This document shows positions 49,714 through 58,099 of a stretch of 64,000 bases of DNA, piece after piece. Positions within the stretch are counted from its first letter, which is position 1. Each line of letters opens with the position of its first letter. The DNA lies in the NCBI RefSeq assembly GCF_000217715.1, contig NC_015659.1, forward strand, positions 1 to 64,000. The letters are read 5' to 3'. A program made the position numbers and the translations under genes. The notes below the pieces were generated by a model, which was not told the origin of the DNA, did not search any database, and saw only the letters and a program-made list of their open reading frames with translations. This DNA comes from Halopiger xanaduensis SH-6. GTDB lineage: Archaea > Halobacteriota > Halobacteria > Halobacteriales > Natrialbaceae.

Positions 49714-51330
49714 TTAGTCGTGGGTCTCCGGCCGGACGAACGGCGCGGGCGTCGGGTCGTCGTCGATCGTTGGGGCGCTGTAGCGGGTGTTGAACGCCTG
49801 CTTGCCGAACAGTGAGGAGAACTCGCCACGGAGTTGCGCGACGTTCGGCGGGAGTGACTCGTCACCGAGCGAGGCGGCGACGATCTCTCGTTCGGTGCCG
49901 TCTTCGGTGTTGGTGAGTGTAATCGGCGTCTCGACGATTGCATGGGCGTCGACGAGGTCGCGGTAGACCTCGCGAACGAGATCCGGGTCGCGACCGCGGC
50001 CGACGAACAGCAGGCCCCACGCGATATAGCGCCGATCGTACTCGACGACCTGCTCAACGAGGAGGTCCCGCGGAATCATTCCCTCTGGCGCGTCGTGGAC
50101 CGTCTCGATGAGTTGATCCATGATCGCGACTTTCTCGTGTTCCTCACGCCACGCCTCGAGCATCGGGAGGTACCGCTGTAGGAGGTAGGCGTTCTTTTCC
50201 TCGATCGCCGGTGCGGGTTCGCGCCCCTCGAGTCGGTCGATTGCCCGGTCGGCGAGAGTCCGCGCGAGTTCGTGCTTGTCCTCGCTCGCGTACACGTTGC
50301 CGTCGAAAAAGCCGTAGTACATCGTCGTCTCCGGCACTTCGACGGTCTTGGTGAGGATCGCGAGGTCGGTCCATCGGGTCGGTTCTTCCTGCGAGCGCAG
50401 CGCCTTGAGTCGGCGGCGGTGTCGGAGGTCGACCGCCCAGTAGTAGACGGCGCCGACGAACACCGACGCCGCAATCACGACCGGGATCATCCAGAGTTGA
50501 ATCCAGATCCGCAGCCACAGCAGGATACCGACGAACGCGAAGCCGGCCGGCGCGAGGAAGCGCCAGAGGACGCCATGCAGGTCGACGGCCGACCCTAACT
50601 CGAGGCGGAACAACCGAAGTTGCGTCCAGAAGTCGGGTTCGTCGTCCGCGTCGGTCTCGTCAGTCGGCGGGTCGACGTCAATCGGCTCGGCGCGGTCGGG
50701 GACCTCGAGCACGTCGGTCTCGCCGACCGTCTCGTCAGACTCGCCGTCGGCCCCCGGTGGGTTGAACGTCGGTGCGTCGTGGCCGTTCCCGTCGAATGCA
50801 TCGAGGAGCCACCGGGCGATCTGTTGGGCACTGTCGCCGGTCTGGACGAGGACGCGTTCGCAGGAATCCAGATCCGGTTGGCGGGCTTCCTCGGCGAGTC
50901 GCCGGACCGTCTGGTAGTTGTACCCCGATTTCTCGGCGGCGATACGGGACAGCAGTCGGTCGCCGAAAAACAGCAGCGACCGGAACAGCAGGACAATCGC
51001 GAGCGCCCACACCCACGGGTTCGTCGCGAGCGAGAGCAGCGTCGTCACGATCGGGGCGCTCGAGGTGCTGGTTTCGGCCTCGTTGACCAGCAACCCGAGG
51101 AAGCCGACGCCGGCGACGAGCCCGCTACCGACGACGACCGCGGCCAGCAGTCGCGACGTGTTCGGGTGCGAGCCACCCATCACGAACCGCACGAGTGCCT
51201 GTTTGCACCGGTAGCGAAGCGACGTCCCGAGCGCCCGAAGGCGGCCGCCGAACAGCCACAGGACGCCGATCAGGGCGAGCGTCAGTCCGGCAAGAGCGAG
51301 CGCAACGAGGGGCGGATGTTGCTCGAGCAT
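49714..51330 (-). CDS. Polytopic membrane protein
   Basis: A 538-residue protein with transmembrane segments at about 8-26, 60-82, 105-125 and a pair at about 255-300 (GFAFVGILLWLRIWIQLWMI, PVVIAASVFVGAVYYWAV). A large C-terminal cytoplasmic domain follows (about 310-538). It sits between the ATPase and further membrane proteins with almost no spacing, so it is a likely channel or scaffold of the apparatus. No similarity to VirB6/VirB8 can be claimed by eye. Confidence 0.6.
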   Translation of the reverse strand: MLEQHPPLVALALAGLTLALIGVLWLFGGRLRALGTSLRYRCKQALVRFVMGGSHPNTSRLLAAVVVGSGLVAGVGFLGLLVNEAETSTSSAPIVTTLLSLATNPWVWALAIVLLFRSLLFFGDRLLSRIAAEKSGYNYQTVRRLAEEARQPDLDSCERVLVQTGDSAQQIARWLLDAFDGNGHDAPTFNPPGADGESDETVGETDVLEVPDRAEPIDVDPPTDETDADDEPDFWTQLRLFRLELGSAVDLHGVLWRFLAPAGFAFVGILLWLRIWIQLWMIPVVIAASVFVGAVYYWAVDLRHRRRLKALRSQEEPTRWTDLAILTKTVEVPETTMYYGFFDGNVYASEDKHELARTLADRAIDRLEGREPAPAIEEKNAYLLQRYLPMLEAWREEHEKVAIMDQLIETVHDAPEGMIPRDLLVEQVVEYDRRYIAWGLLFVGRGRDPDLVREVYRDLVDAHAIVETPITLTNTEDGTEREIVAASLGDESLPPNVAQLRGEFSSLFGKQAFNTRYSAPTIDDDPTPAPFVRPETHD

Positions 51331-52586
51331 TAGTCATCCCCCGCGGCGGCCGGAGCGCCGGTCAGTTGCGTCTCTTTGCGCTCAAGGTCGTCGAGCATCA
51401 CTTCGAGGTCTTCGCGCGTATCGCGGTAGAGTGCGCCGAGGTTGTGTTCCGATTCCATGTATTTGACCGTCTGTAGCAGGTGATTCACGACCTGTCGTTC
51501 GTGTGGGATATGCCGCAGCACGGGCTCGAGCCACGTGTCATGCAGATCCTCAGTATCGAGGTCGTCGGCGCCGTGATGGACCATCTCGAGGCCGTCTTTC
51601 GTCCGCTTGGCTTCGCCTTCGGCCACGAGGTGAGCGAGTTGCGCCGGTGACTTGACGCCGAACGCATCCTCGTAGTAGTCCGCGTAGGAACCGATCGCCG
51701 CCACTTCGGAGAGTCGTTCGTCGTCGGCCGTGCGTTTCGCGGTCTGGCGGTCGTTCTCGAGTTTCATCAATTCCTGTTCGTAGCGACCGGCCATGCTCGA
51801 GAGGGCGTCGGCAATCTCGCCGTGTTTCGAGCGCCGGCGCCACATCGCCAGCGCGGCGAGCGAGAGGCCGATAATCACGTTCAGCGGATTCATCAACCCG
51901 GCAATGAGCCAGCCGATCGACTGCGCGGCGAGTTCGGTGAGGAAGCCGTCGACGAGCTGGGCGCGGTCGTCGACCCACTCGAGGTAGGCTTCAACGCCGT
52001 CGGGGTCGGTCTCGTAGCCGTGCTCCTCGGCGAAGTCTTGCCACTTGTCGATGACCGGTTCCCACTCTTGGAGCGCCGCCGCTTCGACGCTTTGCTCGGT
52101 CTCGGAGGCGTACAGATCGATCGCCTTCGACGAGTCGTCGGCGAAGAACAACTCGAGCGTATACAGCGACTGTTCGTCCGGCGGGGCGGCGCCCTCGTCG
52201 TACTCGACGCGGACGGTCTGGCCGCCATCGAGGACGCGAGCCTCGGCGTTGGACTGGGTGATCCGGGCCGCGTCGACGGGCTCGGTCGTCGTGAACATGA
52301 CGAACTCGCCGGTCGTGTTGAACGTCGCGTCCTCGTCGACGACCTCAACGGAGTGATAGTCGACGTCCAGTTGGACCGGATTGACCCGGACCTGATCGGC
52401 CGTCGTCGGGCCGGAATCGGTCGACGTGTTGTTGGACGTCGTCTCGTTGCTCTCTTGGAGTGCGTACAGCGCCGGGGACGAATCTGTGGCCCCACGATCG
52501 GCCTGCGGACTCGCCGCGCCAGCGGCCGGCACGACGGCGCTCAGGACGACGAGACAGACCGCGAGGATAGCGAGTGACCGTCGCAT
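51330..52586 (-). CDS. Secreted/anchored protein with cytoplasmic coiled domain
   Basis: A 418-residue protein. Signal peptide 1-25 (SLAILAVCLVVLSAVVPAAG), extracellular Thr/Ser/Asp-rich beta domain (about 30-215), one transmembrane region (about 222-252), then a helical cytoplasmic domain (about 255-418). Type I membrane topology is predicted. It shares one base with the next stop. Probably spans the envelope within the apparatus. Confidence 0.6.
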   Translation of the reverse strand: MRRSLAILAVCLVVLSAVVPAAGAASPQADRGATDSSPALYALQESNETTSNNTSTDSGPTTADQVRVNPVQLDVDYHSVEVVDEDATFNTTGEFVMFTTTEPVDAARITQSNAEARVLDGGQTVRVEYDEGAAPPDEQSLYTLELFFADDSSKAIDLYASETEQSVEAAALQEWEPVIDKWQDFAEEHGYETDPDGVEAYLEWVDDRAQLVDGFLTELAAQSIGWLIAGLMNPLNVIIGLSLAALAMWRRRSKHGEIADALSSMAGRYEQELMKLENDRQTAKRTADDERLSEVAAIGSYADYYEDAFGVKSPAQLAHLVAEGEAKRTKDGLEMVHHGADDLDTEDLHDTWLEPVLRHIPHERQVVNHLLQTVKYMESEHNLGALYRDTREDLEVMLDDLERKETQLTGAPAAAGDD

Positions 52587-53617
52587 TAGGCCTCACCTCC
52601 TTTGGTGCCGTTCTCGCGGTTGGGGATATCGCCCTGCCCATTGATCTGGCGGCGCTGGTGGCCGCGGGCCGATTCGATTCGGATATCCTCGTTTGTCTCA
52701 CCGACGAGTTCCTTCACTTCACGCAGTTCGTCCATCACTTGCTCACGCTGTCGGTATTCGCCGTTCTCGAGAATCGTCACGAGGTCGTCAATCTGGTTGT
52801 GCGCCTCAGCGAGTTGCGCCCGAAGGGATTTCTTCTCGATTTCCATCTTCCGCATTTCCTCTTGCTGTTTGACCTGTTTCTCGTAGGGCAGCCGCAGCGG
52901 CGGGTGGTACCGGTAGTCAGCGGCGTTGTTCGTCCCGCCGTCGATCGTGATCTGGCCCTGCGTTCGCATTTCCCACTTGCCGTCCTCGAGTTTCGTCGCG
53001 TCACTGTGGATTTCGTGCGTCACGATATCGCCGAGTGGCCGATCCGACCGGAGTTTCCGGTCGTGACCGGCGAGTTTACGCCGGCGAAAGAGCCCGAAGA
53101 TCCGTTCATCGCGCAGTTCTTGCACCAGCATCGAGCCGTCTTCCTGGTACTCGACGGCGTTCCGGTCGTAGTAGATCGTCTCCTCGCTTTCGGCCTGTTC
53201 GCCGTCTTCGGATTCGTAGACGACGTGGACCTCGCCGACCGAGGAATCCTTGTAGCCGCGGTAGGCGACGCCGGCGCCGAGGGCGACGAACGCGACGAGT
53301 GCGTACTGGACCTGCGTCGTGTAGCCGAACTCGGCGGGACTCCCGTTTTTGAGGAACTGGTAGGTGTAGAAGCCGACGACGCCACAGATCGCGAGCAGGC
53401 AGAACGAAATGATCTTGAGTTCGACCGGGAGTTGGCGGGGCTTATCCCGCACCGGAATCCGAGGTCGTGTCTCGGGGCCGGTCTCGGTGCGGTTGACCCG
53501 GTCGGCGCCGGTCGCCGCCCGCGAGTCCTCGAAGACGCCCCACCGCTCGACGAGATAGCCGAGCACGAGCAGAATCCCGACAACGACGGCGCCGATCAGC
53601 ACGTAGTTCCAGTTCAT
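52586..53617 (-). CDS. Membrane protein with coiled coil
   Basis: A 343-residue protein with transmembrane segments at about 5-22, 66-86 and 103-118, a cytoplasmic beta-rich region (about 120-245) and a coiled coil (about 250-310, MRKMEIEKKSLRAQLAEA). One-base overlap with the following gene and ATGA with the preceding one. Structural component candidate. Confidence 0.6.
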   Translation of the reverse strand: MNWNYVLIGAVVVGILLVLGYLVERWGVFEDSRAATGADRVNRTETGPETRPRIPVRDKPRQLPVELKIISFCLLAICGVVGFYTYQFLKNGSPAEFGYTTQVQYALVAFVALGAGVAYRGYKDSSVGEVHVVYESEDGEQAESEETIYYDRNAVEYQEDGSMLVQELRDERIFGLFRRRKLAGHDRKLRSDRPLGDIVTHEIHSDATKLEDGKWEMRTQGQITIDGGTNNAADYRYHPPLRLPYEKQVKQQEEMRKMEIEKKSLRAQLAEAHNQIDDLVTILENGEYRQREQVMDELREVKELVGETNEDIRIESARGHQRRQINGQGDIPNRENGTKGGEA

Positions 53618-54198
53618 GGTCGGCCCTCCGTGGCGTCCGCAACCGTCTCACCGATTTCGGCGTCAGCCCGATCGCGCTCGTCGGCGGGTCGGAGAATCTC
53701 GAGGGTTTTACGGCGAAGCTTCCGCCCGTCCTCGAGAATCGATTCGTACTGTTGCTCCCAGTCTTCGATCAACTCGATCATGACAACACAGCCGTGGTTG
53801 CCGGCGTAGCGCCGGAGTTCGCGTTTGATCTCGTCTTCGCTGGCCCCGCGAAGGCGCTCGCGAAGCTTCTTGCGCTCGATTTGTTCGTAGCGGTTCGTGA
53901 GGATCGGACAGGCGACGCCGTAGTGCTCGCAGTCCGAGCAGTCGTCGGGGAAGTGGTCCTCCCCGTTGACGTCGACGGCGTACATCTCGTGTTCCGTTTC
54001 GAACTCCGCGAGGCGGGTCTCGACGTGGGTCAGGATCGACGCGGCCGGCGCTTTGTCGGCGGCGTCCATCCAGTCGAGTACTTCGTCTTGCAGCTCGGCG
54101 TCGGTAATCAGCGCCACGCAGTCGTCGAAATGCTCGTACAGGCGATCGATTCGTTTCCGTCGCTGTTGGGCCTCTGCGGCCCGCTTTGCTGGTCTCAT
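53614..54198 (-). CDS. Helical cytoplasmic protein with four-Cys patch
   Basis: A 194-residue, mainly coiled helical protein. Cys residues in DDCSDCEHYGVACPI (about 86-100) plus one at about 137 could bind zinc or a cluster. ATGA overlap with both neighbours. A soluble partner of the membrane proteins is likely. Confidence 0.5.
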   Translation of the reverse strand: MRPAKRAAEAQQRRKRIDRLYEHFDDCVALITDAELQDEVLDWMDAADKAPAASILTHVETRLAEFETEHEMYAVDVNGEDHFPDDCSDCEHYGVACPILTNRYEQIERKKLRERLRGASEDEIKRELRRYAGNHGCVVMIELIEDWEQQYESILEDGRKLRRKTLEILRPADERDRADAEIGETVADATEGRP

Positions 54199-54410
54199 AG
54201 GATGTTCTCGTTGATCGGCGGTAGTTCGATGGTCTCGCGGTCCGAATCCGGCGGCGTCACGGCGAAGCCTTCGTGTCTCGAGACCCGCAGGACGTAGGGG
54301 TCGTTCGGGCCGAAGGGAAACGCCGAGTCGGTGACGATATCGGCCGGAATGTAGATCCTGCGTGTCGATTCCGAGGGGCTATCGAACGAGCCCGCGAATT
54401 GAAGCGCCAT
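54195..54410 (-). CDS. Small beta-rich protein
   Basis: A 71-residue protein. RRIYIPADIVTDSAFPFG and PYVLRVSRHEGFAVTP resemble an AbrB-type swapped-hairpin outline, which would make it a DNA-binding regulator. Weak recognition. Confidence 0.45.
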   Translation of the reverse strand: MALQFAGSFDSPSESTRRIYIPADIVTDSAFPFGPNDPYVLRVSRHEGFAVTPPDSDRETIELPPINENIL

Positions 54411-54570
54411 TATCGCGGCCCTCCGTGTGGAACGATGCGTCTCTCGAGTCGAATCGGTGGATTGTGCATGTCTCAGGACGTGTACGTGATTTCAAGCAGA
54501 TTCCAAGCTCGCTGCAATCAGGGGCGCCAAAAAAGAGGCGGGCCGACGGGTGGCCCTCGAGTCGATCCGA

Positions 54571-54879
54571 TCATGTTTGCCCCGCGATCTTCGCTCGGAT
54601 GTCGGACTCTTTGAGAACGCGGTAGTTGCCCTGTGCGAGAAAGAGCATGATTATCAGCAGGCCCATCCCGACGATTGCGCCCGGACTCACGAGTGAGCCG
54701 GGGCTCGAGCCGACGCTGCTGAGAATCAGGAAAATCGCGACCGTCGAATAGAGCAGGTTCGACGTCAGTCCCGTCGCCGACGACACGGTTGCCGATTTCT
54801 CACCGTGGCGCTGGAACAGGAACTTGCTCAGATAGATCGCCGTCGCGATCGCCACCAGGGCAAGGATGCCGCCGCTCAT
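54571..54879 (-). CDS. Three-span membrane protein
   Basis: A 101-residue protein with hydrophobic segments at about 3-21, 40-58 and 67-85 (LLYSTVAIFLILSSVG, AIVGMGLLIIMLFLAQG). I start at ATG 54879. ATGA overlap with the upstream membrane-protein gene. Confidence 0.55.
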   Translation of the reverse strand: MSGGILALVAIATAIYLSKFLFQRHGEKSATVSSATGLTSNLLYSTVAIFLILSSVGSSPGSLVSPGAIVGMGLLIIMLFLAQGNYRVLKESDIRAKIAGQT

Positions 54880-55115
54880 CGATCCCACCTCTGGCCGTTA
54901 TCACGGTCGCCTGTGGACCGTCGTTTGGACTTGTACTTCGCGGCCGTCGCTCCCGACTGGCGCTCTTTGAAGACCTCGAGGCCGACTTTCCCACCGAACG
55001 TCAGTGCGAGCCAGATGACGGCCAGCACGATGGCGATGAGCCACCCGCCGGCAATGATCGCCGGGAGTAGTATGAGGCCGATGCCGATGAGAACGATTGT
55101 GTTGAACGAATTCAT
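54876..55115 (-). CDS. Two-span membrane protein
   Basis: A 79-residue protein: MNSFNTIVLIGIGLILLP, then AIIAGGWLIAIVLAVIWLAL, then a basic tail (YKSKRRSTGDRDNGQRW). ATGA overlap with both neighbours. Confidence 0.55.
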   Translation of the reverse strand: MNSFNTIVLIGIGLILLPAIIAGGWLIAIVLAVIWLALTFGGKVGLEVFKERQSGATAAKYKSKRRSTGDRDNGQRWDR

Positions 55116-56053
55116 GGTTGGGTTGTTACCTCCGCTGCGGGGAGTTGAAGGGCCATACCGCCCGTGAATCCGGGGACCAAATTGCGGAGCCAATCGGCGC
55201 CGCTCATGTACGATCGTACCGAGTGACGGCCTTTATCGAGCGCCGATGGATTTGCGGTGAACTCGACCTCTGCGCTCGGGTCGTTGAACGTGAACTTGAC
55301 GACATCACCGCCGTCGACCTCGTGGCGGTACACCGGTTCCTCCGAGTCGGTCCCGACCGGCGTCCAGTCGCGGTCGTCAGTCCGGTAGGCCGCCTGATAC
55401 TCCTCGACGCTCTTGCCGAGGCTCTCGTTTCGAAGCGACACAGAAACCGTCTTTTCGGACTCGTTCTCCGCCGAGAATGTGTATGTCCGTTTCTCGAGGT
55501 CGTTCTCACCGATAATCGAGTCGAGACCGATATCAGGAAACCACCCGGCCGTCGCGTTATTCGCATCCCCAGTCCATTTCAAGGACTTGACTAGGAGTTT
55601 CGACGGTGCGAACGTGGCTTCCTCGCCGCCCTCGAGCGTGAATTCGACCTGCGTGTAGGTCTCGTCGGCGTCGAAGTCGTGGATCGCGTGCCACGTCGCC
55701 GTCTCGCTCCCGTTGTTCGCGTCGATCGTGCCGAGTTCGGCCGGATCGATAACCTCGGGGCTAATTTCGACGACGTAGTTCACGCAGTAGCCGTTCGGAT
55801 TCTTCGCCGAGAGGTGGACAAAGGCGACGTTCGTATCAACTGTGACCTCTGTATTCTGTGTCTGACTCGTTGCCGTCCCGTTCTGTGACGCATTGATCGT
55901 CGACTCGTCGGTCCGGAAAGCGTCATGACGGACGGTCGTACAGTCCGACTCGTCGGCCAGCGACGCGGCCGGGGCCGTGCTCGCGGCCGCCGGCGCGACC
56001 GCGGTCAGTGGAACGAGCACGAGCAGCAAGCACACGGCGAGTATGCGGTACAT
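55112..56053 (-). CDS. Secreted protein with signal peptide
   Basis: A 313-residue protein. Sec signal 1-25 (ILAVCLLLVLVPLTAVAPAA), then an acidic beta-rich ectodomain with several N-glycosylation sequons (NASQNGTATSQ, NNGSETA, NNAT, NESEK, NESLG). No membrane anchor at the C-terminus. Likely an external component of the apparatus. Confidence 0.6.
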   Translation of the reverse strand: MYRILAVCLLLVLVPLTAVAPAAASTAPAASLADESDCTTVRHDAFRTDESTINASQNGTATSQTQNTEVTVDTNVAFVHLSAKNPNGYCVNYVVEISPEVIDPAELGTIDANNGSETATWHAIHDFDADETYTQVEFTLEGGEEATFAPSKLLVKSLKWTGDANNATAGWFPDIGLDSIIGENDLEKRTYTFSAENESEKTVSVSLRNESLGKSVEEYQAAYRTDDRDWTPVGTDSEEPVYRHEVDGGDVVKFTFNDPSAEVEFTANPSALDKGRHSVRSYMSGADWLRNLVPGFTGGMALQLPAAEVTTQP

Positions 56054-56055
56054 GG

Positions 56056-56508
56056 TCAGCGATCCCACCGTGGCACGCGTCCGTCTCGAGACTGGACCTT
56101 GTCCTTCCAGACCGTGTTGAACGCCGGGATGAACCGCCAGAGGCCGACCAACAGGAACGGAATCAGCAACGCGACGGCCGCGAGCGTGAGGCCGAAGGTC
56201 AGTGCTGTCGACGCGATCGCGACGATGAGCAAGACGCTAGCGGCCGCCGTCTGCTGGTAGGACGACTCATCGCCGATGCCGATCGCCGTCGGGACCGTCT
56301 CGCCCGTCCAGCGGATCGTCGAGGCCAGCGCCGGCGGCAGCGCCCGATCGATCGAGAGCCACCCGAGGAAGCCGCGGACGTTGCGCCACGTTCCACGGGC
56401 TTGCGTCCCGGTGAATCGGACTGCTGCGGCCGGGATGCGGACAAGGGCGCCGAGTGCCGACCCGAGGTAGCTGCCGGCCTTCCGTGTCTGTTTCCGAATC
56501 GAGGGCAT
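56056..56508 (-). CDS. Membrane protein with basic N-terminus
   Basis: A 150-residue protein. The amphipathic/basic N-terminal half (KQTRKAGSYLGSALGALVRI) precedes two transmembrane segments (about 88-106 and 108-130). Function unknown. Confidence 0.55.
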   Translation of the reverse strand: MPSIRKQTRKAGSYLGSALGALVRIPAAAVRFTGTQARGTWRNVRGFLGWLSIDRALPPALASTIRWTGETVPTAIGIGDESSYQQTAAASVLLIVAIASTALTFGLTLAAVALLIPFLLVGLWRFIPAFNTVWKDKVQSRDGRVPRWDR

Positions 56509-56511
56509 GAG

Positions 56512-56712
56512 TTATCGCCTCCGTTGCCACGTTCGCGAGAGTGCCTTTCCTGCGGCCCGGAGCGGCCACGTGATGAGTCCGAGCAGTGAGCCGGCCCCTT
56601 CTCGAGTTCGCCGCATGGCGCGTTGGCTGCGGGACTCCCATCGGATCTTCGCCGCGCGTCGCGGGTCGCCGTACGGTCGGTCGCTGTCGTCAGAATTGCG
56701 TTTCCAGGGCAT
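56512..56712 (-). CDS. Small basic protein
   Basis: A 66-residue, Arg-rich protein (MPWKRNSDDSDRPYG...) with one amphipathic segment (LLGLITWPLRAAGKAL). Strongly basic composition is unusual for a haloarchaeon and could mean contact with DNA or the membrane surface. Confidence 0.5.
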   Translation of the reverse strand: MPWKRNSDDSDRPYGDPRRAAKIRWESRSQRAMRRTREGAGSLLGLITWPLRAAGKALSRTWQRRR

Positions 56713-56717
56713 GGGTA

Positions 56718-57419
56718 TCACAGTGATCGACCAAGCAGAATGTTGAGGACCGTCTGCGAATCTTCGCCAATTCGGAGTGTCGACGAGTACTTGCCAGCGA
56801 GGTCGTTCAGATACTCGTCGTCGGGGATTTCGTGGTCAGATTCGCTCTTGCCGATGTACCGTCGACGGAACTCCGAAAGGTCATCCGCGCCGTTCTGTGC
56901 GGCTTGATTCCGGAGTCCGACCTGAAAGTCGGGGTCATCGACTGGACTATCGAGCCACTCGAGGGTGACGAACTCCTCCGTACCGTCGTCGTATTCGGCG
57001 TTGATGTGGGTCTCGACGACGTCCTCCGGTTCGTTGAACGGAATCCGTGAGATTCCGATATCGACGCCGACCGTTGCGCTACCGGCGGCCGTCACGTCGG
57101 CTTCCTCGAGCAGCCAATTCCCGTAGCGCAGCCACGCGTCTGTATTCGCGTTGAACTCGTTGCGCATCCGATCGGCCAGTGTCGCCGGGTCATCGTAACT
57201 CGAGAATCGGTCTGCGACCCCGGCAACGTATCCTTTGAGGAAGGCCGACCGGTCCGGCTCAACCTCGAAGCCGTCCGCGAGGATGCCTTGCGAGTCGCCG
57301 TCGGACTGTGCGCTGGCTGTCTGTGATGCGATCCCGGCACCGCCGATCGTCGCCAGCGCCGCGCCGGACGTGCGTAGGAGCTGTCGTCTCGTCTGTTGGG
57401 ATTGTGATTTGGGTGTCAT
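56718..57419 (-). CDS. Tat-exported protein
   Basis: A 233-residue protein with a twin-arginine signal (TRRQLLRTSGAALATIGGAG, about 9-28), hence exported folded. The mature part is acidic and mixed alpha/beta, no known family (DPATLADRMRNEF, TVGVDIGISRIPFNEPEDVV). I start at 57419; upstream in-frame codons are out of style. tRNA-like element 2 lies upstream. Confidence 0.6.
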   Translation of the reverse strand: MTPKSQSQQTRRQLLRTSGAALATIGGAGIASQTASAQSDGDSQGILADGFEVEPDRSAFLKGYVAGVADRFSSYDDPATLADRMRNEFNANTDAWLRYGNWLLEEADVTAAGSATVGVDIGISRIPFNEPEDVVETHINAEYDDGTEEFVTLEWLDSPVDDPDFQVGLRNQAAQNGADDLSEFRRRYIGKSESDHEIPDDEYLNDLAGKYSSTLRIGEDSQTVLNILLGRSL

Positions 57420-57541
57420 CGTACTGAAAGGGGGGATCGGATGGGTGAGGTCGGTGATCGGATTGGTGCTGGCACCGAAACTCGAGAAAAGCGAGCCCGG
57501 CCTGCCAGATGCTCGATACCAGGCCTCGAGCACGGCACATG

Positions 57542-57590
57542 ACGACCGGCAGGAATCGAACCCGCACGTTGGGGCACCAGCCCCGGTCGC
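57542..57590 (-). ncRNA. tRNA-like element 2 (no D arm)
   Basis: Minus strand: acceptor GCGACCG (57590-57584) pairs with CGGTCGT (57548-57542), one G-U. It encloses a small hairpin GGGC-TGGT-GCCC and a T arm GCGGG-TTCGATT-CCTGC (57565-57549) with the canonical 7-nt loop. The base after the acceptor is C. 49 nt against about 72-75 for a tRNA. Confidence 0.65.
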
Positions 57591-57608
57591 CCACTCGCAG
57601 CGCCGCCG

Positions 57609-57998
57609 TCACTCCGCGAACGCAATCCGCTGCATCCGATCGCCCGCGATCTCGAAGGCCACGCGCCGGTCGACCTCCGACACCAGGACCTCGCCGTCCT
57701 CGAGTACCGTCCACGGGCCGAGCCGGCCCTGCTTTCGGAGCCGAACCACCGAGCCGTAGCCGGACCACGAGCGTTCGCGGGCCTGCTGTTTCTCGGCGGT
57801 CCAGCGGCCGGGCGGATCGACTCGTAGGCGCGATTCGGTGCGCAGCAGGTCTCGGAGCGTTTCGAAGGGCTCGGCGGTCGAAACGAGTGCCCGCACGCGG
57901 CGCGTGACCAGCGGGTAGTCAGCGGATGGTCCCTCGAGTGCGACGCCGATCGCCGACAGTTCGGACTCGAGGGTCGGAGGGTGGCCTGTGGTAGCCAT
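57609..57998 (-). CDS. Hypothetical protein flanked by two tRNA-like elements
   Basis: A 129-residue protein. A helical N-terminal half (PFETLRDLLRTESRL) is followed by a beta-rich C-terminal half (GSVVRLRKQGRLGPWTVLED). No signal peptide, unlike its neighbours. tRNA-like elements lie 2 bp upstream of its ATG and 18 bp downstream of its stop, so it would be excised as its own mRNA if they are processed. It might bind RNA; that is speculation. Confidence 0.55.
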   Translation of the reverse strand: MATTGHPPTLESELSAIGVALEGPSADYPLVTRRVRALVSTAEPFETLRDLLRTESRLRVDPPGRWTAEKQQARERSWSGYGSVVRLRKQGRLGPWTVLEDGEVLVSEVDRRVAFEIAGDRMQRIAFAE

Positions 57999-58000
57999 AG

Positions 58001-58057
58001 GACCCGCTCTCGGAATCGAACCGAGACTATCGCCATGATAGACCGCCAGTGCGGGTC
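58001..58057 (-). ncRNA. tRNA-like element 1 (no D arm)
   Basis: Minus strand: perfect 7-bp acceptor GACCCGC (58057-58051)/GCGGGTC (58007-58001). An anticodon-like hairpin CTATC-ATGGC-GATAG and a T arm CTCGG-TTCGATT-CCGAG sit inside. There is one extra A between T stem and acceptor. 57 nt. It ends 3 nt before ATG 57998. Confidence 0.7.
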
Positions 58058-58099
58058 GACTGCAACCGCGAACAGATGAAAGGGTGGTGTGCTACCGCG

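Noticed and set aside
52574-53809. 411-codon plus-strand frame across the membrane-protein genes
   Set aside because: Antisense shadow; the minus frames have transmembrane helices, coupled starts and acidic composition.
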